Below are positions 10,451 through 20,184 of a stretch of 64,000 bases of DNA, piece by piece. The stretch is from contig CAJHNH020003142.1 in the NCBI GenBank assembly GCA_905116865.2, positions 1-64,000 of the forward strand, given 5' to 3'. The stretch comes from Candidula unifasciata. Its lineage: Eukaryota > Mollusca > Gastropoda > Stylommatophora > Geomitridae. The notes beneath the pieces are model-generated. The model made no database searches and was not told where the DNA came from. It was given only the letters and a program-made list of their open reading frames with translations. Every line of letters begins with the position of its first letter. Position 1 is the first letter of the stretch. Made by a program: the position numbers and the translations under genes.

Positions 10451-10719
10451 TCGACAGTAAGAGAAGGAGGCGTGTTTCTCAAACAGAAACAACGAGTGCT
10501 CACTTTGTGAAACAAGGCCGATCTTGCTAGGCGGAATGGCACACAAAGGTGGAATATTGGCGCTAGATAAAAGGTAAACCTATTTTCTACAATGTCTCTA
10601 AGTTTCATCTTATTCTAACCACTTGTTTGCATGTAACTAATATTTGTATATATCATGTTGGTTTCTTTCGTGTTGATGCCCAGGAGCTCAGGTATAGGGG
10701 CTGGTTAGATTCATGGCCT

Positions 10720-10870
10720 CAGGTGGTAGGATTAACCCTCCTGGGTGCCGGGGCTCCATTTTGGGGAAAACAATAACACATCCACTGCTGAGTAACAAGC
10801 ATGTCGTAACAGGTGACTAGCTACAAGTTTACATGTATCAGATTTGCTGGGATGAAAGGTTTGATATCAC
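10720..10870 (+). repeat. SINE family H, left-end fragment
   Basis: Contains 'ccggggctccattttggggaaaac', 'aacaagcatgtcgtaacag' and 'gtgactagc', the left part of the family. The diagnostic 3' half is absent. Confidence 0.5.
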
Positions 10871-10959
10871 ATCCTAGATATAAACTACAACATAACGTGC
10901 CAACCACCCTTTAACACTTCCACCCCTGCCGCCACCCTCAAATGTGTTTTAATCAACAA

Positions 10960-11096
10960 AATACAAAAATACTGAGAACTCAAAATCCAAACAAACAAAA
11001 AATATGAATAATATTTCATTCATAATTAAAAAAAAATAATAATAATATACAACAAATAATATAAGGAATAAAATAACAATAAAAATATTGGCTTAC
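10960..11096. other. AT-rich simple sequence
   Basis: This is an A-rich stretch with AAT and AAAT runs, next to the microexon. It continues after the microexon to about 11340. No gene signal beyond the splice sites was seen. Confidence 0.6.
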
Positions 11097-11124
11097 CAGA
11101 AAGTATTTTAGACTCTCCAGACAC
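11097..11124 (-). CDS. Host gene 1, coding exon 2 (28-nt microexon)
   Basis: In an otherwise AT-rich intron the minus strand reads tgttcacattttag / GTGTCTGGAGAGTC...TTTCTG / gtaagcc. Both splice sites are strong. The 28-nt length enters in phase 0 and leaves in phase 1, exactly what is needed to join exon 1 (phase-0 end) to exon 3 (phase-1 start). It encodes VSGESKILS plus the first base of a valine codon, giving ...VIYKFK-VSGESKILS-VFHVSN..., a plausible beta hairpin parallel to YKSVAQRK in domain 2. Without it exons 1 and 3 are out of frame. Confidence rests on the phase fit and splice sites; transcript evidence is not available here. Confidence 0.72.
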
Positions 11125-11364
11125 CTAAAATGTGAACACAAAAATTACAAATATGAAACAATAATAATAAAGTAATAAAGAAACAAAAATTAAGATTATC
11201 AAATATCATAAATAAATATTAATATTTAAAAGCAAAAAAAAAAAAATAAATATGTGAACATTTAATAAATTTAAAAAAAAATAAAGATCGTAGAACAGAA
11301 AATACTGCTTTCGCTGTAAGTTATTATTCCTGTAAATTTACTTGATTTTTGTCTAATAAAGTGT

Positions 11365-11637
11365 GGGTTTCAGGACCTCATTGTGGGGAAAACAAGAAAA
11401 GAGCCATTACCTCCCCAACAAGCATGTTGTAAGAGCTGACAAACTGAGGGCTTCCTTCAAAGTCAGAGTGCATCTGCTTGAGAGGCAAGGGAAACAGTCT
11501 GCATGCAGATATGCTACACCTGTAAAACGGATGTGCATGCAACACTCAAGCTCTAGAACATGACTAAAGTCCAGAAGTGGACAAACAACCAGAACTTTCT
11601 GCTAGAGTTTACAGTCGGTAAACATGCAGAAGATCTA
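11365..11637 (+). repeat. SINE family H copy
   Basis: Near-complete: 'gggtttcaggacctcattgt', 'ggggaaaacaagaa', 'aacaagcatgttgtaagag', 'catctgcttgagaggcaagg', 'gtaaaacggatgtgcatgc', 'ccagaactttctg' and 'tttacagtcggtaaacatg'. Confidence 0.85.
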
Positions 11638-11739
11638 GTGAGTGACAAGTCCTCTTCCCCTTCTAAACAACTCTTACAGTCAACCAGTAATCAGATTATG
11701 TGGCTCAGCCCATCCAAATGCTGATACACTGGCCAGAAG

Positions 11740-12455
11740 ATGGGAATGATAGTTATCGTCCACTACCACATTTGAGAGGCAAGCATCGCTTCAGAAGTCC
11801 TGGGTAGTTAGCATCCTTTGGATATTTTCTCCAGGGTATGCAGGTATGCTGGGAAATTAACAGGCAGATAGATTAGCTGGTTCTGCACCAACTGGTGGTA
11901 AACGTGCATGACAAGCCAGAAGTCGTTAAAGGGCCCTTAGAAGCGAGTGAACAGTGTAGAGGTACAGATCATAAGTAAAAGTAAAGATCCCTTTTCACGC
12001 TCTTGGGTGCATCGGGCACATGGGAAAAGAGCCCATATTTTTTCAGACCATCCGCACTAGGTGGGTAATCTGGTCAGCATTACGCCGGCCATCTTTACTT
12101 CCCTAGGACAGCCATTTTTTTACCTATTTTAGGCTGGGTCGACCTGCGACGCCCCATACCACGATAAAAATCCACACAGCCATCAGTGGGTTTCGATCGC
12201 AGTACGTTGGAATTATGAGTTGGACTCGCAATGCCTAAGCCACGGACGCCACTGTACAGATCATTACGGTCTGAAGAGAACGGTGCAGCAAGGAGTGACC
12301 AGTGGATCTGGCCAAAGCTCAACATTCAGGGGAGGTGAGAAATGGACATACAACCAGACTGTTACTGGTACAACTGGAACTCTGCGCTTTGCCACTGAAG
12401 ATGGGGACAGAGCGCTTATGGAAATATCCCGAGTGCTGTGATGCCGGTTCTTAAC
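11740..12455 (+). pseudogene. Non-LTR RNase H-type retrotransposon fragment, split by a SINE
   Basis: The left part (about 11740-11972) and the right part (12254-12455) together carry the same 3' region as the elements at 4625 and 47652: 'ggatattttctccagggtatgc', later 'gtctgaagagaacggtgcagc' and finally 'gagtgctgtgatgccggttc'. The interruption is a family B SINE with an 11-bp target-site duplication. Confidence 0.8.
11973..12253 (-). repeat. SINE family B copy inserted in a retrotransposon
   Basis: tRNA-like head on the minus strand (ggcgtccgtggcttaggcat, and a B box within gatcgaaaccc), with a body containing 'gtcgcaggtcgacccagcct' and ending in 'gatctttactttta'. Perfect 11-bp target-site duplications, gtacagatcat, lie at 11962-11972 and 12254-12264. 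Confidence 0.92.
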
Positions 12456-12739
12456 TCATACCAGATTAGGAGCTCCATCACTGCCCGTGGCAGGTGAGTA
12501 AAGGACCCTTTTCAGGCCAGCAGTGAAGCTTGTAGATCATGAGGTAGACCAAGAACAACAGAGTAAGATGACATCAGAGAAACTTCAGCGGTATGATGTG
12601 TTGAGGCGGCCAGAACAGCAAGTAACTGAATCTTTTTTATCGCTCGACACCCAAATTGGTAAAAAAAACGGAAGTGAATGAAGAAGAGAAAGTGAAGCAT
12701 GGAGAACAGATGAAGCATCCATTAATATGCTGCCAACGG

Positions 12740-13031
12740 TACTTTCAAACAATGGATACAAATATAAGTTCCAGAAACGTTTCAAACCTTATCAAAAAGG
12801 CAAAAACTGCATTTACAAATGAAGTAAAGAATATTTTATGCAAAATTCCCATCATTTGATGTCAGAAAAAAATTACTGCATAATATGAAGAACAATTTTT
12901 TTTTTTTTAAACAAGTGAATTCTGGCCATTTAGTAAAGAAGTAAGAAGAATCTCTCTTGAAACAAGAGAAATTTTTGACAGAACAGTGAAAATACCTTGA
13001 ATAGCCAAATATATTTTTTAAAATGGTTAGC

Positions 13032-13062
<31 letters not shown>

Positions 13063-13075
13063 TAATGATGAAAAT
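12740..13075 (+). pseudogene. Degraded non-LTR RT fragment
   Basis: Translation NLIKKAKTAFTNEVKNIL resembles the RIGQAKAAFQKMKNIL segment of the element at 5968. Several stop codons, a T run and a run of about 22 A (13038-13060) follow. The end 'aataatgatgaaaatt' recalls the (GAT)n tails. Confidence 0.55.
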
Positions 13076-13292
13076 TGTAAACTATTGTAAGGCTAAATAA
13101 ATAAATCAACAATGAGTTATAATGAAAATAAACATATTTTTATAATAAAAAATAATTCAACCTAAAAAATCATCACTAAGAGTCATCTCCACTGTGAAGG
13201 CCTATTGTAGTGCTCATCACCCACCCTCTATTCTATGCCATAAAAGTGCTTCTAAAAGGACCAATTCTAACTTGTTACTTCAGAATCATCTA

Positions 13293-13370
13293 ATGGTTGG
13301 CTGGCCAAATTGTTAGGTTGCCGTGGTCTTTTGCTGAAGATCTGAGTTTGAATCCTCAGTAACATGTTTA
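13293..13370 (+). repeat. Degraded tRNA-like SINE head (family D)
   Basis: 'ggttggctggccaaattgttagg' and 'gatctgagtttgaatcctcagtaa' resemble the family D heads at 33976 and 51468, including the B box gagtttgaatcct. Confidence 0.45.
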
Positions 13371-13429
13371 ATTTTTTCCTATCAAAGTATGCAAGCAAAC
13401 AAATTCCCTAACTTAGACAATCTTCTTAA

Positions 13430-13590
13430 GTGAGTCTCATATGTATATATGACTGCTGGTTCCTTGCCTCCCAGGCAGATGCACTCAGACATAGAAGGAA
13501 GCTTCTAGTTAGTCAACTCCTGTGACACGCTTTTGGGTAGGCAGTGGGTCTATTCTTATTTCCCCCCAAAATGGAACCCCAGAATCCACA
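13430..13590 (-). repeat. SINE family H copy, reverse, partial
   Basis: The sequence 'ggttccttgcctcccaggcagatgcactc' and 'agtcaactcctgtgacacg' is the reverse complement of the family core. Confidence 0.65.
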
Positions 13591-13682
13591 GGGGACGCTT
13601 ACAAGTAACCTTAAAACAGTATGCCAACCACAGAAGAAGATAAATTTAACTTTGCAATTTCATAGCAGAGTGATCAAAAAAC

Positions 13683-14315
13683 CAATCACACAGCAGCTCT
13701 TACCGCAAAATGACCAAACAATCACATAGCAATTCTCACAGCAAAATGACCAAACAATCACATAGCAATTCTCACAGCAAAATGACCAAACAATCACATA
13801 GCAATTCTCACAGCAAAATGACCAAACAATCACATAGCAATTCTCACAGCAAAATGACCAAACAATCACATAGCAATTCTCACAGCAAAATGACCAAACA
13901 ATCACATAGCAATTCTCACAGCAAAATGACCAAACAATCACATAGCAATTCTTACAGCAAAATGGCCAAACAGCCAATCACACAGCAATTCTCACAGTAA
14001 AATGACCAAACAATCACATAGCAATTCTTACAGCAAAATAACCAAACAATCACATAGCAATTCTTACAGCAAAATGGCCAAACAGCCAATCACACAGCAA
14101 TTCTTACAGCAAAATGGCCAAACAGCCAATCACACAGCAGCTCTTAAAACAGAATGATGAAACAACCAGTCACACAGCAGAATGATCAAACAGCCAATCA
14201 CACAGAAGCTCTTACAGCAGAATGACCAAAGAACCAATCATACAGCAGCTCTTACAGCAAAATGATCAAACAACCAAACACACAGCAGCTCTTACAGCAG
14301 AATGACCAATTTACG
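13683..14315. repeat. 36-bp minisatellite, about 17 units
   Basis: The unit core is aatgaccaaacaatcacata, followed by gcaattctcacagcaa, with a 36-bp period. Copies near the left are almost identical; copies to the right diverge and vary in length. Open frames across it are artefacts. Confidence 0.95.
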
Positions 14316-14655
14316 ATAAATTCTGTCTGCTTACAAAGGAGGGGGTTGTTAGTTTTTTTATCAGAATTTATTGTAAATTTGAAGTTACCCTGGTAAGTCA
14401 TGTGACTACGGTGAGCTTCAGGCGGCCATGAAACAGAGACAATGTATCGAAGAAACTACTCGCATTTCAGTTGAATTTATTCAGTTTTGTGCTTACTTTT
14501 ATGTTGATGTAACTCTGTAGTAACGCACCTGATGAGATACAGCGAAATATGCCTGGCAATAAATTGTGCAATATATTGGTTGTGTCCGCATTATTTAAAT
14601 TCATTACGGGAAAACAATGTTTTGAATATGAAAACTGTTTTTTTTTTTTTAAACC
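14316..14655. other. Unassigned sequence with a dispersed motif
   Basis: The segment around 14535-14625 (cagcgaaatatgcctggcaa, later cattatttaaattcattacggg) recurs in reverse at about 63345-63435. It is therefore a dispersed repeat of unknown type. Confidence 0.5.
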
Positions 14656-14659
14656 TTTT

Positions 14660-14775
14660 AGGCAGATGAACTCAAAACTTCAAAGAACACCCAATTAGTT
14701 GCCCTGTACGATACGCTTATTAGCTTATTAGGAAAACAAAGGGTCTATTCCATCACCCCCCCCCCCCCCCCCCCC
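14660..14775 (-). repeat. SINE family H fragment, reverse
   Basis: 'ggcagatgaactcaaaacttcaaag', 'cccaattagttg' and 'gggtctattccatcacccc' are the reversed left part of the family, ending in a C run of about 18. Confidence 0.55.
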
Positions 14776-14971
14776 AAAAAAATGTAAGGTTTTCCACACT
14801 TAAGTGACTTGCCAAAATGGATCGTTACAACAACGTCTACATTTACAGACAGACAATTAATAAGTCAATTAGTCCTGTTAGTGTTGCCCCTTTAGTTCGT
14901 CACTGAATGGGAGAGGGGGGTTGATATTCGTCTGCGGCAATGATCTGTTTTTAGCCTGATTACTGATACAA

Positions 14972-15178
14972 TGTCGGCGTCTGTGGCTTAGGCACTGCGG
15001 ACCCGTTTCATAATGCCGGGTTCTATCCTAGCTGCGAACGATTTGTCTTGCGTTGGTTTCAACAGTGGTTGAAAGCGGTGACAAACTAATGAATGTAAAA
15101 TTTGCCCAGAAAAACCACAACAGTCCTAGCTGGGGTTGGTTCTGCAACGTCCTGTAAAGGATACGCAACTAATTTTTT
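14972..15178 (+). repeat. SINE family C copy
   Basis: tRNA-like head 'gtcggcgtctgtggcttagg' with B box 'gccgggttctatccta', then 'gttggtttcaacagtgg' and the family end 'caacgtcctgtaaaggatac' plus 'gcaact'. Confidence 0.8.
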
Positions 15179-15599
15179 AACTGATACAATGGCAGCATCA
15201 AATCTATGTTTATTAGTATAGAGTTCAACAGCTTTGATTTCACAAATCTATAGTAAATGGACTATATATGAAATAGTAGTTTAAAACCAGATATGTTTGT
15301 AAACAAGACATATAGGACCATTACCCAAAGGCCTACTTGGTATGTAGCCAGTAAAATAATGGAAGGAAAATAAAAAAGATAACAGAGACAAGGATTGTAG
15401 ATAGGATAAGAGCTCAGCGTCTGAGAAGAAAGTTTTAAACATGTAAATACATGTGACGGCAACAATTGTCATGTAGTAATCTCATGCACTTATTATGAAA
15501 GTTGGTTTTTCAAGTTAAAAGTTACTGTTAGCCGGTCTTGCTTGCTAGTCACACATGGCATCGTCATGGCCTAAGTGAGTTTTCCGTGCCTTCCTTTTC
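15179..15599. other. Unassigned AT-rich sequence
   Basis: No gene, repeat pair or palindrome recognised. Confidence 0.4.
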
Positions 15600-16180
15600 A
15601 ATAATGGGCTCTCCTTTAAACTACAGCCGGTAGACAACAGTAGACGGCCGGTTAGTCGGAGTTCTGTCCCCTGGCTGCAGTGCAATTACGGACTGGAAAA
15701 GGCACGAATCAGAAAACACGGTGAGGTCGACATGTCTGGCAGACCCCGCGCTGCGACTCAAATTAGCGACCGCGTTCAATTACCGCTTCTTGCGACGCAG
15801 TACGGAGTGGACTAGAGGGAACAAAACAAGTGACATAATTACTGTGTGTTGGCGATAGACAGCGTGCAGTGCCCTACTGTCATCATACGGTTAGGGTTAG
15901 GGTTAGGGTTAGGTTTAGGGTTTGGGTTGCTACTAAGAGTTTGTGCGAAGACGAGATGCGGCGACACTAACCGTAACCCTAACCCACACCCTAACCCAAA
16001 CCGTATGATTATAGCAGGGCAGTGCACGCTGTCTATCGCCAACACACAGTAATTATGTCATTTGTTTCGTTCCCTCCTTTCGACTCCGTAATTGCAATGC
16101 AGCAAGGGGACAGAACTCCGACTAAATGGCCGTCTACTGTTGTCTTTCAGCCGTAGTTTAAAAGAGAGCCCAATAATGGA
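15600..16180. mobile_element. Long-TIR palindromic element P1 with telomere-like repeats
   Basis: The left arm starts caataatgggctctccttta and the right arm, read in reverse, starts cattattgggctctctttta. The arms share long stretches including 'agtcggagttctgtcccc' and 'gtgttggcgatagacagcg'. The left arm has about 90 extra bases. The centre carries TTAGGG-type repeats (about 15891-15925) facing CCCTAA-type repeats (about 15970-16002). No transposase. Confidence 0.85.
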
Positions 16181-16209
16181 ATAAAGTAATACTACTGAGG
16201 GATAGGGGG

Positions 16210-16440
16210 GGGGAGGGGGTCTCCATGGTGAAGGTGTTTGTCTTGCATCCCTTTGGTCAGGGGTTCATTTCACAGTGGCACTACTCAGTTCAGGAGTGTA
16301 ATTTTTACGGAGATCCTTGGGGATCGTCGCCGGAGCTAATGAGGTGGTTCTTGGTAGTGGTCAACACTCTCGGCAGACTGCTAACTGTTTGGCTGAGACT
16401 GAGCCATATGGAATCAAACCTGGTCCAATGAAGTCGATCC
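16210..16440 (+). repeat. SINE family M copy
   Basis: tRNA-like head with 'ggtgaaggtgtttgtcttgc' and B box-like 'aggggttcatttc', then 'ctgagactgagccatatgg' and 'aatgaagtcgatcctctc'. It matches the reverse copy at 32590-32830. Confidence 0.6.
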
Positions 16441-16755
16441 TCTCACCGTTTCATAACAACATTGTCTGGAACGCTACATGGATGCAAGATTAAAACCTTT
16501 TTGCAGTTACGTACTGTGCACTAAAGGATAAGAATGTGAGCATTATAATATAAAGGACGTGCAACATAATTTGAGTTTGATAAGTTCAATAGACCAAGAT
16601 CAAAACTACATATTGGAGAGTTTGGTGCACAGAAAAACAAGATGAAGCAGGGAGGCTAAGAAAGTACTCATACTGCATCCAAAAATACGGCACTGGACCG
16701 ACCTAATAGTCATTTCACCTGAACACTAGAAGTGGAAAGAAAGACCAGCTATCCT
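16441..16755. other. Unassigned sequence
   Basis: No gene or repeat copy recognised. Confidence 0.4.
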
Positions 16756-17095
16756 CTGAATAACGGTCCCAAATTATCGAGGCCGAGCATATTCCCTAAG
16801 AGGGCCTCAGTCACATGTAAATCGGTGTGGAGCGGGGCTAAACTAAATGGCTGGGACTCAGGAGCAAATCAAATGAAGGAAGCTGCAGGAGATGCGGCAG
16901 CTGCTGCTCTTGAGTCCCAGTCATCTAGTTTAGCCCCGCTCCATGTGGCGCCTAGCGGCATGGGAGATACTCTCGGAGGTGGTGGTAGTTGCCGGAAGTC
17001 CGCAATTTAAGTCGCCGGAAGTCCACAATTTACATGTGACTGAGGCCTTGTTAGGGTATATTTTCAGCCTCGATAATTTGAGACCGTTATTTGGA
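16756..17095. mobile_element. Palindromic element P3 with two nested inverted repeats
   Basis: The outer arms (about 16759-16822 and 17028-17091) share 'aaattatcgaggc' and 'ggcctcagtcacatgtaaat' in inverted form. The inner arms (about 16832-16865 and 16908-16945) share 'ggagcggggctaaact' and 'tgggactca'. The centre is homologous to that of P4 at 18344-19105. Confidence 0.8.
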
Positions 17096-17280
17096 GGACA
17101 GCCGAAAGACCTGATGAACCAGTCAACATTAACCCAGTGACAGTGTTAGAAGTAGAAGTAATATGACTACGGATATAATTTGTCACTGTCATGTTTAAGT
17201 TTATCAGTATCTATAAAGACAGCTGCAAGGGAAAAGGGGGGGGGGCACTAAATCTGGTACCTATGATACCGATAACTACC

Positions 17281-17305
17281 TTTTTGGGGGGGGGGGGGGG
17301 GGGGA
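17281..17305. repeat. Poly-G tract
   Basis: Around 19 consecutive G. Comparable G or C runs of 12-20 recur through the window (for example 6931, 9304, 14757, 20041, 25690, 31830). Confidence 0.9.
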
Positions 17306-17319
17306 GACACCTAAATAAT

Positions 17320-18147
17320 TCCACAATATATAAATTTTTGGGCTCTTCTTTCAATACAGGCCAGTTGCTGGAAAGCCGCCGATTGGCTTAGTGGGAGTTC
17401 TCTCCCTTGGCTGCATTGCAAACACGGAGCGGAAAAGTCACGAATCCAAAAAGACAGTGAGGTCGACAACAGGGCTGCCAATGCTAGGGTGTTTCCCCCA
17501 GATCTGAGTGTTTATTTGACACTTCGGGGAAATCTGGTTTTTTTTTAAAGTAAATATATCCTCATTTAAAAGTGGTATTAGTTGCCCCGGATGTGACTCC
17601 TGCAGATCTGTATGACTTAATGACCGATATATTTTCGTGGTTAGGGGTAAGGTTGTGGTTAGGGGTAGGGTTAGGGTTAGGGGTAGCGGTAGGGTTAGGG
17701 GTAGCGGTAGGGTTATGGTTAGATTTGACAATTTTGTCGCAGGAGTTCCAAATAATCGCGTACAGTCACATACACACCCAAACAATCGAAGGACTGTGGA
17801 TGCTACTCAAACGGACAATTCGCCACCGATTGGGCACCAGCCGCGCGCTATTCCTGTCATATTTGGGAGAATTCCAGTGGTGCCACTCCCACAAGCATCA
17901 GATTGTCGGCCATTATTTGGAACTCCTACGTCAAAATTTTCACATCTAAACCTACCCCTAACCCAAACCCTACGCAACCGTATGATGACTACGCAACCGT
18001 ATGATGATAGGTAAGTATGTCATTTGATTCGTGACTTTTCCGCTCCGTGTTTGCAATGCAGCCAAGGGTTGGACCTCCCACTAAGCTGATCGGCGGGTTT
18101 CCAGCTACCGGCCTGTATTGAAAGAAGAGCCAATTTTTGTGGTATTG
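17320..18147. mobile_element. Long-TIR palindromic element P2 with telomere-like repeats
   Basis: The left arm has tttttgggctcttctttcaa, then tacaggcc; the right arm reversed has aaattggctcttctttcaat, then acaggccgg. Both share 'ttgcaaacacggagcggaaa' inverted. Between the arms are TTAGGGGTA/TTAGGG runs (about 17638-17722) and the inverse near 17950-17980. It is related to P1 and P4 by the TTGGGCTCTTCTTT end. Confidence 0.85.
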
Positions 18148-18343
18148 TTAGCAGAATAAAAACTATTCTGGAAAATGTAATTTGTAAAGAAGAAAATGCA
18201 ATCAAAACTATAGAATAAATAATAACAGTGTAACAAATCAGGCAATCAGACATTTAAACGACTTGATCTACTAACTACTAGATATTAAATCGGTGCCGAT
18301 GTATGATGTATCAAGTAAAGTAAAGCAAACCAAAGGGTTAGGG

Positions 18344-19105
18344 CTATATACAAAATTGGGCGCTTCTTTGAATCGTTCCTAAAAATGGCGGCTTTAATAT
18401 GATGGCGTTCAAAAAGGAGCTAAATTGGCCATTTTCTGGCCATAAAATATCCAAAAATATCAAAATGAGGGGTCAGTTCTATTAAAAATATATGTGCCGG
18501 CTCCGAATAACGAAACAAATGCTCTGACAGGGTCTCGGCGATATGTTGCTTGCCGACCTGCTTCTGCGAGTGTGCCTTACCGCCGAGCGTATCCCCCGCA
18601 CCGCTAAACTAGATGGTTGGGACTCACGAGTGGCAGCTACCGCATCTCCTGCAACTTCCTCCAATTACTGTACTCGTGAGTCCCAGGCACCTAGATACGC
18701 TCGGCGATGAGTTTAATCGCGTTTGGCGCATGCTGACAAGTCTGACATCTACCGCTGCTAAATCCTCCAATCGGAAGAACACAGTATTGCTAATCGTTTT
18801 CATCGTCTGTAATGTCTCGAAATTGATCAACGGTCGCTAATATCGTCTGCTAGTATCATCGTCGCAGAAACGCTCGAAATTTTTGTCAACAGTCAGTATT
18901 TATCGTCTGCTACTAGTACCGTGTGCAATGTTGATAGTGATTGTCAAGTAATCCTAGTTTTGCCGCGATTTGTCCCTTGGTGGACAGTCCGTATTTTAGA
19001 TATATGGGAACACCGTCGTTCGGATAATTTTGGATATTTTATGGCCAGAATGTGGCATGCCGCCATTTTGGGGAATGGATCAAAGGAGTGCCCAAAATTG
19101 AAATA
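18344..19105. mobile_element. Long-TIR palindromic element P4
   Basis: The outer arms (about 18350-18465 and 19010-19100) share 'caaaattgggc', 'aaaatggcgg' and 'tggccataaaatatccaaaa' in inverted form. The inner arms (18581-18630, 18672-18706) share 'cgccgagcgtatc' and 'gggactcacgag'. The centre matches P3. No coding capacity was seen. Confidence 0.8.
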
Positions 19106-19292
19106 AATTAAAATTACGATGAGTTAAGTTTGCATAGGAGTAGTCAATTAATATCAGCAGAAAAGTTGAACTTCTTATTTTTGAGTACAGTGAGAAAGGC
19201 TTCAACGAGTGGAATAAAGTGGAACCATTTGATAGACATCACCCAAACAATCGATGTCGTAAGAAGTCTGAGATGGCGGGCTCTAAACTTAC

Positions 19293-19445
19293 TTTGAACT
19301 TGTAGATAACTCGTGTAGCAGTGGAGTAGTCCGCCAGTAAAGTTGTTAATTTCTGCAGAAACCGGGGCAGATCCAGCCCTTCCTTCTGTGGAAGAATTGT
19401 CACAGTGACAAAAAACATCTTAATCGTTTTGGGAAACGTCGACAT
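19293..19445 (-). CDS. Host gene 1, first coding exon (tandem alpha/beta domain protein)
   Basis: The minus strand starts at the first in-frame ATG (context ggcaacATGTCG) and runs 51 codons to a strong donor, TTCAAA / gtaagt, in phase 0. It encodes MSTFPKTIKMFFVTVTIL, then LPRFLQKLTTLLADYSTATR and VIYKFK: a hydrophobic strand followed by an amphipathic helix, the opening of a ferredoxin-like alpha/beta domain. With exons 2-4 (11097-11124, 5668-5874, 3230-3345) it builds at least 168 residues in which strand-helix-strand recurs after about 109 residues. The closest family I can suggest is the muconolactone isomerase-like dimeric alpha/beta barrel superfamily; this is inference from pattern, not a match. 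No signal peptide or membrane segment. The introns (8.2, 5.2 and 2.3 kb) are packed with mobile elements, all presumably spliced out. Function unknown. Confidence 0.78.
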
Positions 19446-19640
19446 GTTGCCGAAAGAAGGATTTATGGCAAGTTGTTGGTTGTCTAAAGTGTAGAGCCCC
19501 AACAAATCTTGGACCAACTTAGAGAGCTACAGCAGCGCCACTGCCGGCCACAGCTTGTAGGGCGGGTACACGTCACCTAGTTGTTTCAATAGTTACATCT
19601 TTACAATTTCAGTGTTTTATAAATATGTGTTTAATATATT
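19446..19640 (-). promoter_or_regulatory. Probable 5' UTR and promoter-proximal region of host gene 1
   Basis: Directly upstream of the start codon the sequence is less repetitive and more GC-rich, with 'aggtgacgtgtacccgccc' at about 19560-19585 on the minus strand, which contains a CRE-like half site (tgacgt). No TATA box was seen. The transcription start is not determined. Confidence 0.35.
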
Positions 19641-19894
19641 TGATATAATATTAAATATCTGTAATTTTCACAAGTTTACGCGTGTGATTAGGATGAGTAC
19701 ATTGTTCGATGTAAACATTTTACCTGTAAACAAATGTAAGCCTACTTGGCAAATTACAAGATAGAAGACGTTTCCCAGAAGGTAGTGCCCAGGTTAAACC
19801 AGGCTGCCACTGTGGCCCGCAATTTTGAATACGATTCCGTTGTAAAAGAATTATTGAATTTAGAATTTAATTTCTGTTGTTACAGTTTATATAA

Positions 19895-19907
19895 CCCCCC
19901 CCCCCCC

Positions 19908-19946
<39 letters not shown>
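19895..19946. repeat. Poly-C followed by (CA)n
   Basis: A C run of about 15 is followed by about 18 CA dinucleotides. Confidence 0.95.
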
Positions 19947-19948
<2 letters not shown>

Positions 19949-20184
19949 GGAGACGGCTTTCTGAAAGATTAACATCAAGTGACACTGTTGCCCTAATTCT
20001 TCTTCACTTTATCTGGTTATTTCATAAAATATTTTTTTTGGGGGGGGGGGGGATAGTAACCATATCCAGTGTGCTTTTTCCAATGCCCTGTATGAGTTGG
20101 TCATCATTTCTTTAAGTCTTTGATGCCGTCGTTCCAATTTCTTCAGCCCCTTTCCTTTACTCTGCGTCCAATACATTTCTTCAA

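Noticed and set aside
1918..14315. Regular repeat arrays that could suggest CRISPR
   Set aside because: Units are directly adjacent without unique spacers, and the window is eukaryotic (introns, SINEs, non-LTR elements).
15891..15925. TTAGGG run as a telomere or fusion site
   Set aside because: It is only a few units long, lies within a palindromic element and is faced by the inverse repeat in the same element.
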